Notes under the pieces: model-generated
Seen by the model: only the letters and a program-made list of their open reading frames with translations
Databases searched by the model: none
What the model was told of the DNA's origin: nothing
Made by a program: the position numbers and the translations under genes
Assembly (NCBI RefSeq): GCF_001644665.1
Contig: NZ_CP011393.1
Coordinates: 952,001-1,016,000 of the forward strand
Source: Fervidobacterium pennivorans
GTDB taxonomy: Bacteria; Thermotogota; Thermotogae; Thermotogales; Fervidobacteriaceae
Direction of reading: 5' to 3'
Length of the DNA: 64,000 nucleotides
Shown: in pieces, positions 46,853 to 55,781 of the stretch
Layout: every line of letters starts with the position of its first letter
Numbering within the stretch: the first letter of the stretch is position 1

Positions 46853-47446
46853 ATGAAAAAAGAAGAACTCATGGCAATAATTGAGCAAAGAATACGTGAG
46901 TGCCAAGCCTGTCCACTATGGCTACAAAGAACGAACGTTGTTCCAGGTGAAGGTAACCTGCATTCTCCAATAATGTTTATTGGAGAGGGACCTGGCGAGG
47001 AAGAAGACAAACAGGGGAGACCATTTGTTGGAAAGGCAGGGCAACTTTTAACAAAAATTTTGGAATCTGTGAATATAAAAAGAGAAGACGTCTATATAAC
47101 GAACGTGGTGAAATGTAGACCACCAAACAACAGAGTTCCTACACCCTTAGAAATTCAATCTTGTTCTCCTTTCTTAATTGCTCAAATAGAGGTCATAAAC
47201 CCCAGAATGATAGTTCCACTTGGTAGTACTGCTGCTTCGTTCTTCCTTGGCAAAGATGAACCTATTACAAAGATAAGAGGTAAGGAGTTCGTATGGAAAG
47301 GTGGAATAATTATATTCCCAATGTTTCACCCAAGTTATTTGTTGAGAAATCCATCGAAAGAAAAGGGTAGCCCAAAAGATTTAACCTGGCAAGACATAAA
47401 AAAGGTTCGAAAATATTACGATGAGTTTTTGAAAGGAAATATGTAA
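46853..47446 (+). CDS. udg: Family 4 uracil-DNA glycosylase
   Basis: A 197-residue thermophile-type uracil-DNA glycosylase. The four cysteines of the [4Fe-4S] cluster are C17, C20, C88 and C104. The catalytic loop GEGPGEEEDKQGRPFVGKAG and the MFHPSYLLRNP motif match the family. It removes uracil arising from cytosine deamination, a frequent event at high temperature. The ribosome site is GGGGGAG. It heads a plus-strand series with the DtxR-like gene 26 bases downstream. Confidence 0.95.
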   Translation: MKKEELMAIIEQRIRECQACPLWLQRTNVVPGEGNLHSPIMFIGEGPGEEEDKQGRPFVGKAGQLLTKILESVNIKREDVYITNVVKCRPPNNRVPTPLEIQSCSPFLIAQIEVINPRMIVPLGSTAASFFLGKDEPITKIRGKEFVWKGGIIIFPMFHPSYLLRNPSKEKGSPKDLTWQDIKKVRKYYDEFLKGNM

Positions 47447-47472
47447 TAAACAATACAAAGGAAGGAGCGAAC

Positions 47473-48006
47473 GTGGGAAATGAATTCAAGGAACAAAAAG
47501 TTGAAAAACATGAGAAGTTAACACCAACCGTCATGAGTTATATATCAACGATATATAACCTTATAGAAAAAGAAGGAGTTGCACGTATAAGCGATATTGC
47601 AAGAGCAAAAGGTGTATCTTACGCTAGTGCAACGAACGCTGTTAAGAAACTTGTATCCTTGGGATTAGTTGACCACAGAAGGTATGGATTTGCAAAGCTA
47701 ACCCCCCGTGGTCTCAGAATTGCACAAATGCTTAAATCTGGTGAGTCGAGAATTAAATACTTCTTTATGTACGTAGTCGGGATTCCAGAAAAAAAGGCAG
47801 AACAAATAGCGAGCTTGATGGTATACGACCTCGATGCCGAAACTCGAAGAAAGCTTAGAAAGTTTTATTCTATACTTATTGATTTTACAAAAGACAAGGC
47901 AGAGGAACTTGAGCGATTCATTCAAGAACAAAGGAAAAATACTGAACTCCCAGAAGAAGCATACAGACTAAAAGGAAAAATAAAGGAGGACGAAGACTAT
48001 GAGTAA
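47473..48006 (+). CDS. DtxR/MntR-fold regulator lacking the usual metal ligands
   Basis: A 177-residue protein with the DtxR winged helix (ISTIYNLIEKEGVARISDIARAKGVSYASATNAVKKLVSLGLV) and dimer domain. Aligned by eye with MntR, the metal-site positions Asp8, Glu11, His77, Glu99, Glu102 and His103 are replaced by non-ligands, so metal control is doubtful. The start is a GTG after AAGGAGCG. It overlaps the epimerase gene by 8 bases, and may regulate that operon. No metal transporter is nearby. Confidence 0.82.
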   Translation: MGNEFKEQKVEKHEKLTPTVMSYISTIYNLIEKEGVARISDIARAKGVSYASATNAVKKLVSLGLVDHRRYGFAKLTPRGLRIAQMLKSGESRIKYFFMYVVGIPEKKAEQIASLMVYDLDAETRRKLRKFYSILIDFTKDKAEELERFIQEQRKNTELPEEAYRLKGKIKEDEDYE

Positions 48007-48934
48007 GATCTTGGTTACAGGCGGAGCTGGGTTTATCGGTTCTCATCTGACAGATAAACTCGTTGAACTCGGGCATGAAGTAGTTGTAATCGACAACTTA
48101 TCTACTGGAAAGCGAGAAAATGTAAACCCAAAGGCTAAATTCTATGAAATGGATATATACGATGGAGAAGCAATTAACAAATTGTTCGCTGAAGAAAAAT
48201 TCGAATATGTTTTTCATCTGGCTGCACAGGCAAGTGTTGCTGTTTCGGTTAAAGACCCTGTCAAAGATGCAAACGTGAATATAATAGGTAGTCTGAATCT
48301 GATAAAAGCATCTATTGAAAACAGCGTTAAAAAGTTTATTTTCTCTTCAACCGGCGGTGCTATTTACGGAGAAGAAGTGAAAGTATTTCCAACACCCGAG
48401 AGTGTGTTTCCGCAACCTATGTCACCGTATGGTATAGCAAAGTTCAGCGTCGAGAACTATCTCAGGTTCTTCAGCAAAGAGTTTGGATTGAAATACACGG
48501 TGCTAAGATACGGTAATGTCTACGGTCCAAGACAAGACCCGTACGGTGAAGCTGGTGTTGTTGCAATTTTCACCTCCAGAATGCTAAAAGGAGAGGATTG
48601 TATTATCTTTGGTGACGGCGAATACGTGAGAGACTACGTGTATGTTGAAGACGTCGTTGATGCTAATATACGAGCTATGGAAAGAGGAGACAGTTTGGTA
48701 ATAAATATCGGGACAGCTACAGGAACAACAACCAATGAACTCTTCAAGATACTCAAGAAACTGACCGGGTACAAGAGGGACCCGATATACGGTCCTCACA
48801 GAAAAGGAGACATCCGAAAAAGCGTTCTCTGCTATAACAGAGCGTGGATTGAATTGAAATGGGAACCGAGATATACGTTGGAAGAGGGGTTGAGGAAAAC
48901 TGTTGAATGGTTTAAGCGAAATACTCAGGCCTAA
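47999..48934 (+). CDS. NAD-dependent nucleotide-sugar epimerase/dehydratase
   Basis: A 311-residue extended short-chain dehydrogenase. GGAGFIGSH (NAD binding) starts at residue 8 and the catalytic YGIAK (Tyr and Lys) is near residue 143, with a serine motif SSTGG. It resembles UDP-glucose 4-epimerase-type enzymes; which sugar nucleotide it uses is unknown. It begins inside the DtxR-like gene and ends 32 bases inside rarA, so all three are coupled. Confidence 0.92.
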   Translation: MSKILVTGGAGFIGSHLTDKLVELGHEVVVIDNLSTGKRENVNPKAKFYEMDIYDGEAINKLFAEEKFEYVFHLAAQASVAVSVKDPVKDANVNIIGSLNLIKASIENSVKKFIFSSTGGAIYGEEVKVFPTPESVFPQPMSPYGIAKFSVENYLRFFSKEFGLKYTVLRYGNVYGPRQDPYGEAGVVAIFTSRMLKGEDCIIFGDGEYVRDYVYVEDVVDANIRAMERGDSLVINIGTATGTTTNELFKILKKLTGYKRDPIYGPHRKGDIRKSVLCYNRAWIELKWEPRYTLEEGLRKTVEWFKRNTQA

Positions 48935-50126
48935 GACTTTTGAAGAATTCATTGGACAAGAGCACCTGCTTGGGAAGGGTGCTCTTTTACGTATATCTAT
49001 AGAACAGAATCAACTTTTTTCCGCTATTCTTGCAGGTCCACCGGGGACCGGCAAAAGTTCTGTTTTACAGTTGATAAAAAGTTACACCGACTATGAAATT
49101 TACCATTTGAACGCTGCTTTCACATCTGTAGAGGAAATAAAGAAACTTGAACAGTACGCGTACAATCTTCGGGGTATAAAAAAAGTACTAATCTTCATAG
49201 ACGAAATACATAGGTTTAACCGCAAACAACAAGACGTCTTTTTACCTGGTGTGGAAACTGGAGTTTATGTGTTGTACGGCACAACAACGGAAAGTCCGGA
49301 ACATTCAATCAATCCTGCACTTCTCTCACGCTGCAGAGTGTTACGGTTTAAGAAACTAAGTAACGAAGACCTTTTAAAAATTCTCGAAAAAGCCATCAAT
49401 TATCTGGGGATAAGGACAAGCGAGTCAACACAAGCATACCTCATAAATTCGGCAAATGGAGATGCACGGTTCTTGCTCAACACATACGAGCTCTTATCAA
49501 ATATTGCGAAAAACCAGGGAAAGGATATTATAGATGATGAGATTTTGAAAACCTACTTTGGTGAAGAATACACAAAGTACAGTGACACGGAACACTACAA
49601 TCTTGCATCTGCTTTTATCAAAAGCATCAGAGGTAGTGACCCCGACGCTGCTCTTTACTACATGATGCGCATGATTGAAGGCGGAGAAGACCCGCGTTTC
49701 ATCGCGCGAAGACTCGTTATCTTAGCAAGTGAAGATGTGGGGCTGGCTGATCCATTTGCACTTGTGCTCGCAGTTGCAACAAGTCATGCCGTTGAAAGTG
49801 TCGGCTTACCCGAATGTATAATAAACCTTTCAGAATGTGTTATTTACCTTTCGCTTGCTCCAAAGAGTAATTCCAGTTACGAAGCGGTATCAAAAGCTCA
49901 GGAACTGGCAAGAAAGACAATGAACATACCTGTTCCAAGGCATTTATTGAATGTTGAAAATAGTGGATACAAATATCCACACTTGTACGGTGGTTTCGTA
50001 AAACAAACTTATCTTCCTAAACAAGTAAAGGATAAGATTTACGTTCCAAAAAATATAGCTAAAGAAGCAAAGTTAGCAGAAGTTTACATAAAGCTCTGGA
50101 AAGAACGTTTTTCTTCGCAGGAATAG
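48903..50126 (+). CDS. rarA: Replication-associated recombination protein RarA/MgsA
   Basis: A 407-residue AAA+ ATPase. LRPKTFEEFIGQEHLLGKG opens the clamp-loader-like family, Walker A is GPPGTGKSS, Walker B FIDEIHRF, and the C-terminal LNVENSGYKYPHLYGGFVKQTYLP is typical of MgsA/Mgs1. It works at stalled replication forks. The TTG start at 48903 lies 7 bases after GAGG and inside the epimerase gene. Confidence 0.95.
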   Translation: MNGLSEILRPKTFEEFIGQEHLLGKGALLRISIEQNQLFSAILAGPPGTGKSSVLQLIKSYTDYEIYHLNAAFTSVEEIKKLEQYAYNLRGIKKVLIFIDEIHRFNRKQQDVFLPGVETGVYVLYGTTTESPEHSINPALLSRCRVLRFKKLSNEDLLKILEKAINYLGIRTSESTQAYLINSANGDARFLLNTYELLSNIAKNQGKDIIDDEILKTYFGEEYTKYSDTEHYNLASAFIKSIRGSDPDAALYYMMRMIEGGEDPRFIARRLVILASEDVGLADPFALVLAVATSHAVESVGLPECIINLSECVIYLSLAPKSNSSYEAVSKAQELARKTMNIPVPRHLLNVENSGYKYPHLYGGFVKQTYLPKQVKDKIYVPKNIAKEAKLAEVYIKLWKERFSSQE

Positions 50127-50160
50127 GATGTAAAAGATGGGGAAAAGGGAGGAAAGTAAC

Positions 50161-50739
50161 ATGGGGACCTTTGAAACGAAAGGTTTTGTCAATATTGGAA
50201 GTGTTGAAATAGAGTTCATTGTTGGAGATATAACAAAATTAGATGTAGATGCTATTGTAAATGCTGCGAATTCTTACTTGCAACACGGTGGAGGTGTTGC
50301 AGGTGCTATATCACAGGCTGGAGGTCCTGAAATCCAAAAAGAGAGTGATGAGTATGTAAGAAAAAACGGGCTTGTTCCTCCCGGAGGCGTGGCTGTAACA
50401 GGAGCTGGGAATTTGAAAGCAAAGTATGTTATACACACTGTTGGACCGATAGGAAACAAGAAAGGTAACGACGAAATTATGAAAAAGGCTTTCGAGAATG
50501 TATTCTCGAAAGCCGATGAATTAGCGATAAATTCTATTGCAATTCCTTTCGTTGGGACTGGAATCTTTGGTTATCCTCTCGAGAATTTCATTAAGGTTTG
50601 TGTAGATGAAACATTAAGGTTCTTTTCAAACTACAAAGGCTCGATAAAATTAGTTGTTTTTTGCGACATAGATAGTTCAAAGGTTCAGAAGCTGTTTGAA
50701 ACTTTTGAAAATAACTCTAAGCATTTTAAGCAACCCTAG
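50161..50739 (+). CDS. Macrodomain protein (ADP-ribose/O-acetyl-ADP-ribose processing)
   Basis: A 192-residue stand-alone macrodomain. GDITKLDVDAIVNAANSYLQHGGGVAGAI is the ADP-ribose-binding and catalytic Asn/Asp region; the later GTGIFGYP loop contacts the distal ribose. It probably removes ADP-ribose from proteins or hydrolyses O-acetyl-ADP-ribose. The ATG at 50161 is preceded by GGGAGG; the frame opens at 50137. It follows rarA by 34 bases and converges with a 4-base overlap on the SUMF1/PDZ gene. Confidence 0.93.
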   Translation: MGTFETKGFVNIGSVEIEFIVGDITKLDVDAIVNAANSYLQHGGGVAGAISQAGGPEIQKESDEYVRKNGLVPPGGVAVTGAGNLKAKYVIHTVGPIGNKKGNDEIMKKAFENVFSKADELAINSIAIPFVGTGIFGYPLENFIKVCVDETLRFFSNYKGSIKLVVFCDIDSSKVQKLFETFENNSKHFKQP

Positions 50740-52706
50740 AACAACCAAATTCCCAGTCTAACTTTTATTTCTATCACTTTTCCCCCTCTATCAATTGTGA
50801 GGGTTGAAATATCACCTTGCTTTTTTCCGGATAACGCCTTTAGAGCATCATCAAATGATTTCACGGTTTTTCCATCGATTTTTACTATTACATCACCAAT
50901 TTTGATACCCGCGAGTTGTGCAGGTGAACCTGTCTCTACAAAAGCTACGTAAAGACCTTCTGATTTTACGTTGTACTGTTTCTTAACATTCTCATTTACA
51001 ACAAACCATGTAATTCCCAACAGCTTGTTGTTAAGAGGTTTTTTGATTATGTTAAATGCTTCTTCTGCATCCATTACAACTCTAAAGGTTACGTCATTTC
51101 TTGGTTCCGATGGTGTTAAAGGAATTCTATCTGTAATTCTTCCAGCTACGGCACCCGCTCTCCCAACGACGTATGTTCCAGTGGTATTCAACGGGTTTTC
51201 CTTAGGAAGCTTTTTGTAGGCATCCTTTGCATAGTAATCTCTGCACAATTCAATAGGGTAACCGTAAGTATTTACAACCCCGTAAGGCGATATATCTACG
51301 TTTTCAAACTCATCCACTGTATAATCTCTTCTTCCATCGTTGTACTTAGTCTGGCTTTCGTTACCCCAAGGATATCTTCTTCCATCCGTACCTCGAGCTG
51401 CCTTCTCCCATTGTGCTTCCGTTGGAAGCTGGTATCCTGCCCAATCACAATATGCTTTTGCTGAAGCGTAATTTATACCGGTTATCGGAACATTCAATAA
51501 ATCACCTGGAGCGGAATAACTTACTCTAACTTTTTGACCTAGAAAATCTATCTCAACAGGGTTTATCTGTTTTCCAACAATGATGGAAGACCCCGTCTGT
51601 GAAGCTTTCAGAAAATCAAGATACTGTTTCACAGTAACAGGGTATTTAGATATGTAGAACGATGAAACATAAACTTCACGTTGGGGGAGTTCATCTTCTT
51701 CAACATTTCTCCAAGACGCATCTGCCCCCATTTTAAACACTCCGCCGGGAACAAGAACAAAAGTTACTCCTGTTCTTGGGTCAACGATTTCTTTAGGGTA
51801 GATATTTATCTTTCTAACCTCTTTGCCTTCCACTTTTACAGGAACATCAGCGACAATCGTTGCCACACCGTCCTTATCGTATATAGCTTTTTCTATGATT
51901 GTAGCAATAGATTCGACCTTTGTTTGCTGAGTGGGTTGAACATATTGGACAATTTGAGAAGGTTGTTCTTTCGTTTCTTTGTAAGTAGAAAATACAATAT
52001 CATTTTGATTGACAACAACTTTACCCCACTGTCCAGAAATTTCATATTGTGTGTCTGAAAATTTCTTAACTACGCCGTAGAGTTTTCGTCCAGTATTAAG
52101 AACAACCAAGTCGTAACTTTTGGCGTATTTGTAAGGGATATAAATGTATTCCAGTGCACCTTTTAGTATGAAAAATGTATTTTTGTAACTGTCTACTATA
52201 GTAATATAGTCGCCACTTGTATTCAATTCAAGCCCAACAATCATTTCCCCATTAATTAGAGAGCATATGTAGTAATCGTTGAGTACTAGTTCAACCTGGA
52301 AGAAAGATTCTGATGTAATGCCAGGTAATTCCGCTTTCTCAAAACCCAGGAAATCCACACTATCTGATTTCAGGTTTATCTTAATTTTTCCAAACCATGT
52401 TGTGACCACCGCATAATCTTTGGATAGTTCGGTTACATAACCACGGTATCTTTTGCCGCTGAGGGAAAATTCTTGACCGCTCTGCGGTATTGTTCCATTT
52501 TTAAAAACTATGCTTCGGATATTAGATACCGGAATCTGTATCTTACCAAGTGTAGTATTTAGAACTACGTAGTTACTGTTCGAATCTTCTATAGTACCTT
52601 CAAGAGTTGAACCGTCTCTGTAAACCACAATGATGGCAAAAACTTCTGATAATAATAACAGCATCGCCACAAGGAAAATTGATAAAACGCTTATCCGAGT
52701 TCTCAT
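50736..52706 (-). CDS. Secreted SUMF1-like protein with Sm-like repeats and a PDZ domain
   Basis: A 656-residue exported protein. After the signal peptide (LSIFLVAMLLLLSEVFA) come about four short beta repeats of SH3/Sm-like type (for example STLEGTIEDSNSNYVVLNTT then GKIQIPVSNIRSIVF). Residues about 310-560 form a formylglycine-generating-enzyme-like (SUMF1) domain, and the C-terminus is a PDZ domain (GSPAQLAGIKIGDVIVKIDGKTV). The two catalytic cysteines and RGGSW motif of true FGE are not present, so it is likely a binding protein. The ATG at 52706 follows GGGAGG; the frame opens at 52730. Confidence 0.82.
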   Translation of the reverse strand: MRTRISVLSIFLVAMLLLLSEVFAIIVVYRDGSTLEGTIEDSNSNYVVLNTTLGKIQIPVSNIRSIVFKNGTIPQSGQEFSLSGKRYRGYVTELSKDYAVVTTWFGKIKINLKSDSVDFLGFEKAELPGITSESFFQVELVLNDYYICSLINGEMIVGLELNTSGDYITIVDSYKNTFFILKGALEYIYIPYKYAKSYDLVVLNTGRKLYGVVKKFSDTQYEISGQWGKVVVNQNDIVFSTYKETKEQPSQIVQYVQPTQQTKVESIATIIEKAIYDKDGVATIVADVPVKVEGKEVRKINIYPKEIVDPRTGVTFVLVPGGVFKMGADASWRNVEEDELPQREVYVSSFYISKYPVTVKQYLDFLKASQTGSSIIVGKQINPVEIDFLGQKVRVSYSAPGDLLNVPITGINYASAKAYCDWAGYQLPTEAQWEKAARGTDGRRYPWGNESQTKYNDGRRDYTVDEFENVDISPYGVVNTYGYPIELCRDYYAKDAYKKLPKENPLNTTGTYVVGRAGAVAGRITDRIPLTPSEPRNDVTFRVVMDAEEAFNIIKKPLNNKLLGITWFVVNENVKKQYNVKSEGLYVAFVETGSPAQLAGIKIGDVIVKIDGKTVKSFDDALKALSGKKQGDISTLTIDRGGKVIEIKVRLGIWLF

Positions 52707-52865
52707 AGTTTCTACCTCCCTCGATTGCACGTCGCATTACATTGAAATTATATCAAACTTTTGAAAAAACTTATTCACTTTAAGGAAGAATTTGTGATAA
52801 AATATGTTTGAATATTACATAAAACAAAATCAAAAATTCAAAATTAAGATCGTGAGGACCAAAAC

Positions 52866-53354
52866 ATGATGAAGAAACAACTAACAATTATCATTTTCTA
52901 CATTATTTTGTTATCATTTTCTACATATCATGCAAAGGCATCTAACACCAAGGAAATTAGAAGTGATTCCAAATCAACTTATTGGTTCTCAATTTTTTAC
53001 AGTGAAAGACTCTGGAAGGTTGATAGAAATGGTCGTATATATGACATCTACCCAAATGATGATATGGCAGTTTTAATGGCAGGTCCTTTCGTAACAGGCT
53101 TAGATGTTGATATCACTGAAGGTAGAGTCACTAGTCCATTTTTAAAGTACTTACCCCCGACAATACCATTGGGCGTTTTCGAAATTAACCTTAAAGAGAA
53201 ATACATTATCACAAAAAATTCAGCAGTGGTCTATATAACAGATATTAGTGATATACAGTCTTGTGTTAATACGCTTGCCTTGATGTGGTATTATATGGAT
53301 TCCAAGAAAATATATCTCTTCAAAAATGGTAGAATTTATAGAATAAAGGGGTGA
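52866..53354 (+). CDS. Minimal FtsQ/DivIB-like protein
   Basis: A 162-residue protein with a signal-anchor helix (LTIIIFYIILLSF) and a small beta domain. LWKVDRNGRIYDI (49-61), a GPFVTGLD turn and the C-terminal DSKKIYLFKNGRIYRI resemble the FtsQ/DivIB beta domain. The POTRA domain that normally precedes it is absent. Its place directly before ftsA-ftsZ is where ftsQ lies in many bacteria. If correct, it would be a membrane divisome protein; the similarity is by eye only. Its stop is 5 bases before the ftsA start. Confidence 0.6.
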   Translation: MMKKQLTIIIFYIILLSFSTYHAKASNTKEIRSDSKSTYWFSIFYSERLWKVDRNGRIYDIYPNDDMAVLMAGPFVTGLDVDITEGRVTSPFLKYLPPTIPLGVFEINLKEKYIITKNSAVVYITDISDIQSCVNTLALMWYYMDSKKIYLFKNGRIYRIKG

Positions 53355-53359
53355 TTATC

Positions 53360-54640
53360 GTGCCTAAATCACGAGAGATTGTTTCTTTGGACATTGGAAA
53401 TGACAGTATCAAAGGTATTGTTGTTGATTTTAGTGAGGGTTATGGCACTGTCTTGGCATTTTCCAATGTGAAAACAAGGGGTATAGAGAACGGTGAAATC
53501 AAAGATGTCGTAGCTTTAAACGAGTCAATGACACAAATAATCGAAGATTTGGAAGACCAGCTCGGTAAAGAACTTAGGGGTGAGTTACTGGTTTCTTCGA
53601 GTTGCGGTGATTTTACTCTTACAGAAATCACTGAGGAGCTTATATTAACTGAGAAAGATGAAGGATATGTTTCTGAAGAACATGTAACGAAGCTAACCGA
53701 TAACTTACTAGCTGATTTATTCCCAAACAATGAGAGAAACTCCCTGCATCTTTTTGTAAAGAAATACGTACTAGATGATAATAAGATAGTTGTCAACCCT
53801 GTTGGAATGAAAGCCAAAAAAATTGCAGCGATTTACACCGTTGTTATGGGCTCTGAAAAATACAGGAACATTGTTGAATACGCCACGAAAGATATCCTTG
53901 GAGAAGCCGAATATTATATCTCATTCGTATCAAATGCCGAAGCTGTGCTTTCAAATGTCGAAAAGGATAGAGGCGTTGTTCACGTGGACTTAGGCTATAA
54001 TTACACAACGGTAACCCTGTACTATGCAAATACACCCCTTGAAATGGAGAGAATAGAGATATCTATGAAAAACGTTTTAAAAGACATAGCAATAGTTCTA
54101 AAGACATCTTTACAAGAGGCGGAAAGACTATTAAAAACATACGGTGTGGCGGTTTACTTAGATATTGAACCCACACCAATCGAATACAAAGGTTTGGATG
54201 GTAGGACTATCCAGCGAACCGATAAAGAATTTTTATCGAGAATAATCTACGCAAGACTTAGGGAAATATTTATGCGGGTAAAGAAACTTTACAAGGATTT
54301 CACGGTGAAATACCCTGATTTTGGAAACATTGGGATTCCTGGTGGAATCGTTTTAACTGGTGGTGGGGCTATGCTCCAGCGAATTGAGACACTCGCAAGC
54401 GAAGTTTTCAAGTGCCCTGTTAGAATCGGAACAGTAGCGGATACAGAAATGTTTAAAGCCGAAGGTGCTGAATTCAATGTATTTACTCCTTTATATGCAG
54501 CTACTTTTGGAAACATAATAGTTTATCAGAAAGAGCAAAACATGTATAGTCCCATGGTAGGTGAAAAAACGAAGAAACGCCAATCAGGAACAGGATTTTT
54601 CAAAAAACTGTCCGAGACCTTCGGAAAAATATTCGGTTGA
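53360..54640 (+). CDS. ftsA: Cell division protein FtsA
   Basis: A 426-residue actin-like protein. The phosphate loop SLDIGNDSIKG and the later DLGYNYTTV and LTGGGAMLQRI match the FtsA/MreB fold. The C-terminal amphipathic helix GFFKKLSETFGKIFG anchors it to the membrane. It links FtsZ to the membrane and to FtsQ-class proteins. The GTG at 53360 is preferred as AAGGGGTGA precedes it by 5 bases; a GTG at 53351 overlaps the ribosome site. The ftsZ gene follows by 30 bases. Confidence 0.96.
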   Translation: MPKSREIVSLDIGNDSIKGIVVDFSEGYGTVLAFSNVKTRGIENGEIKDVVALNESMTQIIEDLEDQLGKELRGELLVSSSCGDFTLTEITEELILTEKDEGYVSEEHVTKLTDNLLADLFPNNERNSLHLFVKKYVLDDNKIVVNPVGMKAKKIAAIYTVVMGSEKYRNIVEYATKDILGEAEYYISFVSNAEAVLSNVEKDRGVVHVDLGYNYTTVTLYYANTPLEMERIEISMKNVLKDIAIVLKTSLQEAERLLKTYGVAVYLDIEPTPIEYKGLDGRTIQRTDKEFLSRIIYARLREIFMRVKKLYKDFTVKYPDFGNIGIPGGIVLTGGGAMLQRIETLASEVFKCPVRIGTVADTEMFKAEGAEFNVFTPLYAATFGNIIVYQKEQNMYSPMVGEKTKKRQSGTGFFKKLSETFGKIFG

Positions 54641-54670
54641 TTTGGATGAAAAGATAAGGAGGGAAATTGT

Positions 54671-55732
54671 ATGCCTTTTATGATAGAAAAGGAGAGCAAA
54701 CAAAGAGATATCGAAAGGATACCAGGTGTTCCTGTTCTGAAAGTGATAGGGGTAGGGGGCGCTGGTTGTAACGCAATTAACAGGATGGCAGAGATGGGAT
54801 TGAAAGGTGTGACATTGATTGCAGTTAATACAGATGCTCAAGTCCTTGATGTAAGTAAAGCAGATATTACCGTACAAATTGGAGAAAAGTTGACAAAAGG
54901 TCTCGGAGCTGGCGGAAATCCAAAAATCGGTGAAGAAGCTGCATTGGAAGACAGGAAAAAGCTTGAGGAAATATTGCATGGTACTGATATGTTGTTTATT
55001 ACTGCAGGATTTGGCGGAGGAACTGGAACTGGAGCCGCACCTGTTATCGCAGAGATAGCCAGGAATTTGGGCATTCTAACCGTCGCAATTATCACAATGC
55101 CTTTCTTTTTTGAAGGCACACCGAGATGGAATGTGGCATTAGAAGGTGTAAAGCGAATCACAGGCAAGGTCGATACACTAATTAAAATAAGCAACAACAA
55201 ACTGCTCGAACAACTATCACCTTCAACAACTATCGTTGATGCGTTTGCAACTGCCGATGAAATTTTGCATCAAGCCGTCCGTGGCATCTCCGACCTTATA
55301 ATGAAGCGTGGTTATATCAACCTTGATTTTGCAGATGTTGAGTCGGTGATGAGAAATGCCGGTAACGCGATGCTTGGAATAGGTGTTGGAAAAGGTGAAA
55401 AGCGAGTCTTTGATGCTGCTAGGAAAGCACTCGATAGCAAGTTCTTAGATTACCCAATTGAAAACGCAAGGTCAATCATTTTGAATATTTCTGCCCCGCG
55501 AAACGCAACATTACAAGAGATGCAAGAAGCAGCAATGATAGTAAAACAAACCTGCAGCGAAGATGCTGATATGAAATTTGGTATGGTAATCGATGATGAG
55601 TTAGCAGATGACGAAATGAGGGTAACCGTAATAGCCACTCGATTCGATGTTGAAGAGAAGTTCGGAAAGTCTGAGGAAGATATACCTGCAATTTATAAGT
55701 TTGGACTTGAATACAAAGGTAGGCAGGATTAA
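54671..55732 (+). CDS. ftsZ: Cell division protein FtsZ
   Basis: A 353-residue tubulin-like GTPase. The GTP loop GGGTGTGAAPVIAEIAR, the VGGAGCNAINRM start, the NLDFADVESVM T7 loop and the DIPAIYKF C-terminal peptide (an FtsA-binding tail variant) are all present. It polymerises into the division ring. It has a strong ribosome site, AAGGAGGG. Confidence 0.98.
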   Translation: MPFMIEKESKQRDIERIPGVPVLKVIGVGGAGCNAINRMAEMGLKGVTLIAVNTDAQVLDVSKADITVQIGEKLTKGLGAGGNPKIGEEAALEDRKKLEEILHGTDMLFITAGFGGGTGTGAAPVIAEIARNLGILTVAIITMPFFFEGTPRWNVALEGVKRITGKVDTLIKISNNKLLEQLSPSTTIVDAFATADEILHQAVRGISDLIMKRGYINLDFADVESVMRNAGNAMLGIGVGKGEKRVFDAARKALDSKFLDYPIENARSIILNISAPRNATLQEMQEAAMIVKQTCSEDADMKFGMVIDDELADDEMRVTVIATRFDVEEKFGKSEEDIPAIYKFGLEYKGRQD

Positions 55733-55781
55733 AGACCGGTTTCGATATATTTCTCGCTTCCACAATAAGAGGTGACTCCGA

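Noticed and set aside
50736-52706. Active formylglycine-generating enzyme for sulfatases
   Set aside because: The catalytic cysteine pair and the RGGSW motif are missing and no sulfatase gene is nearby.
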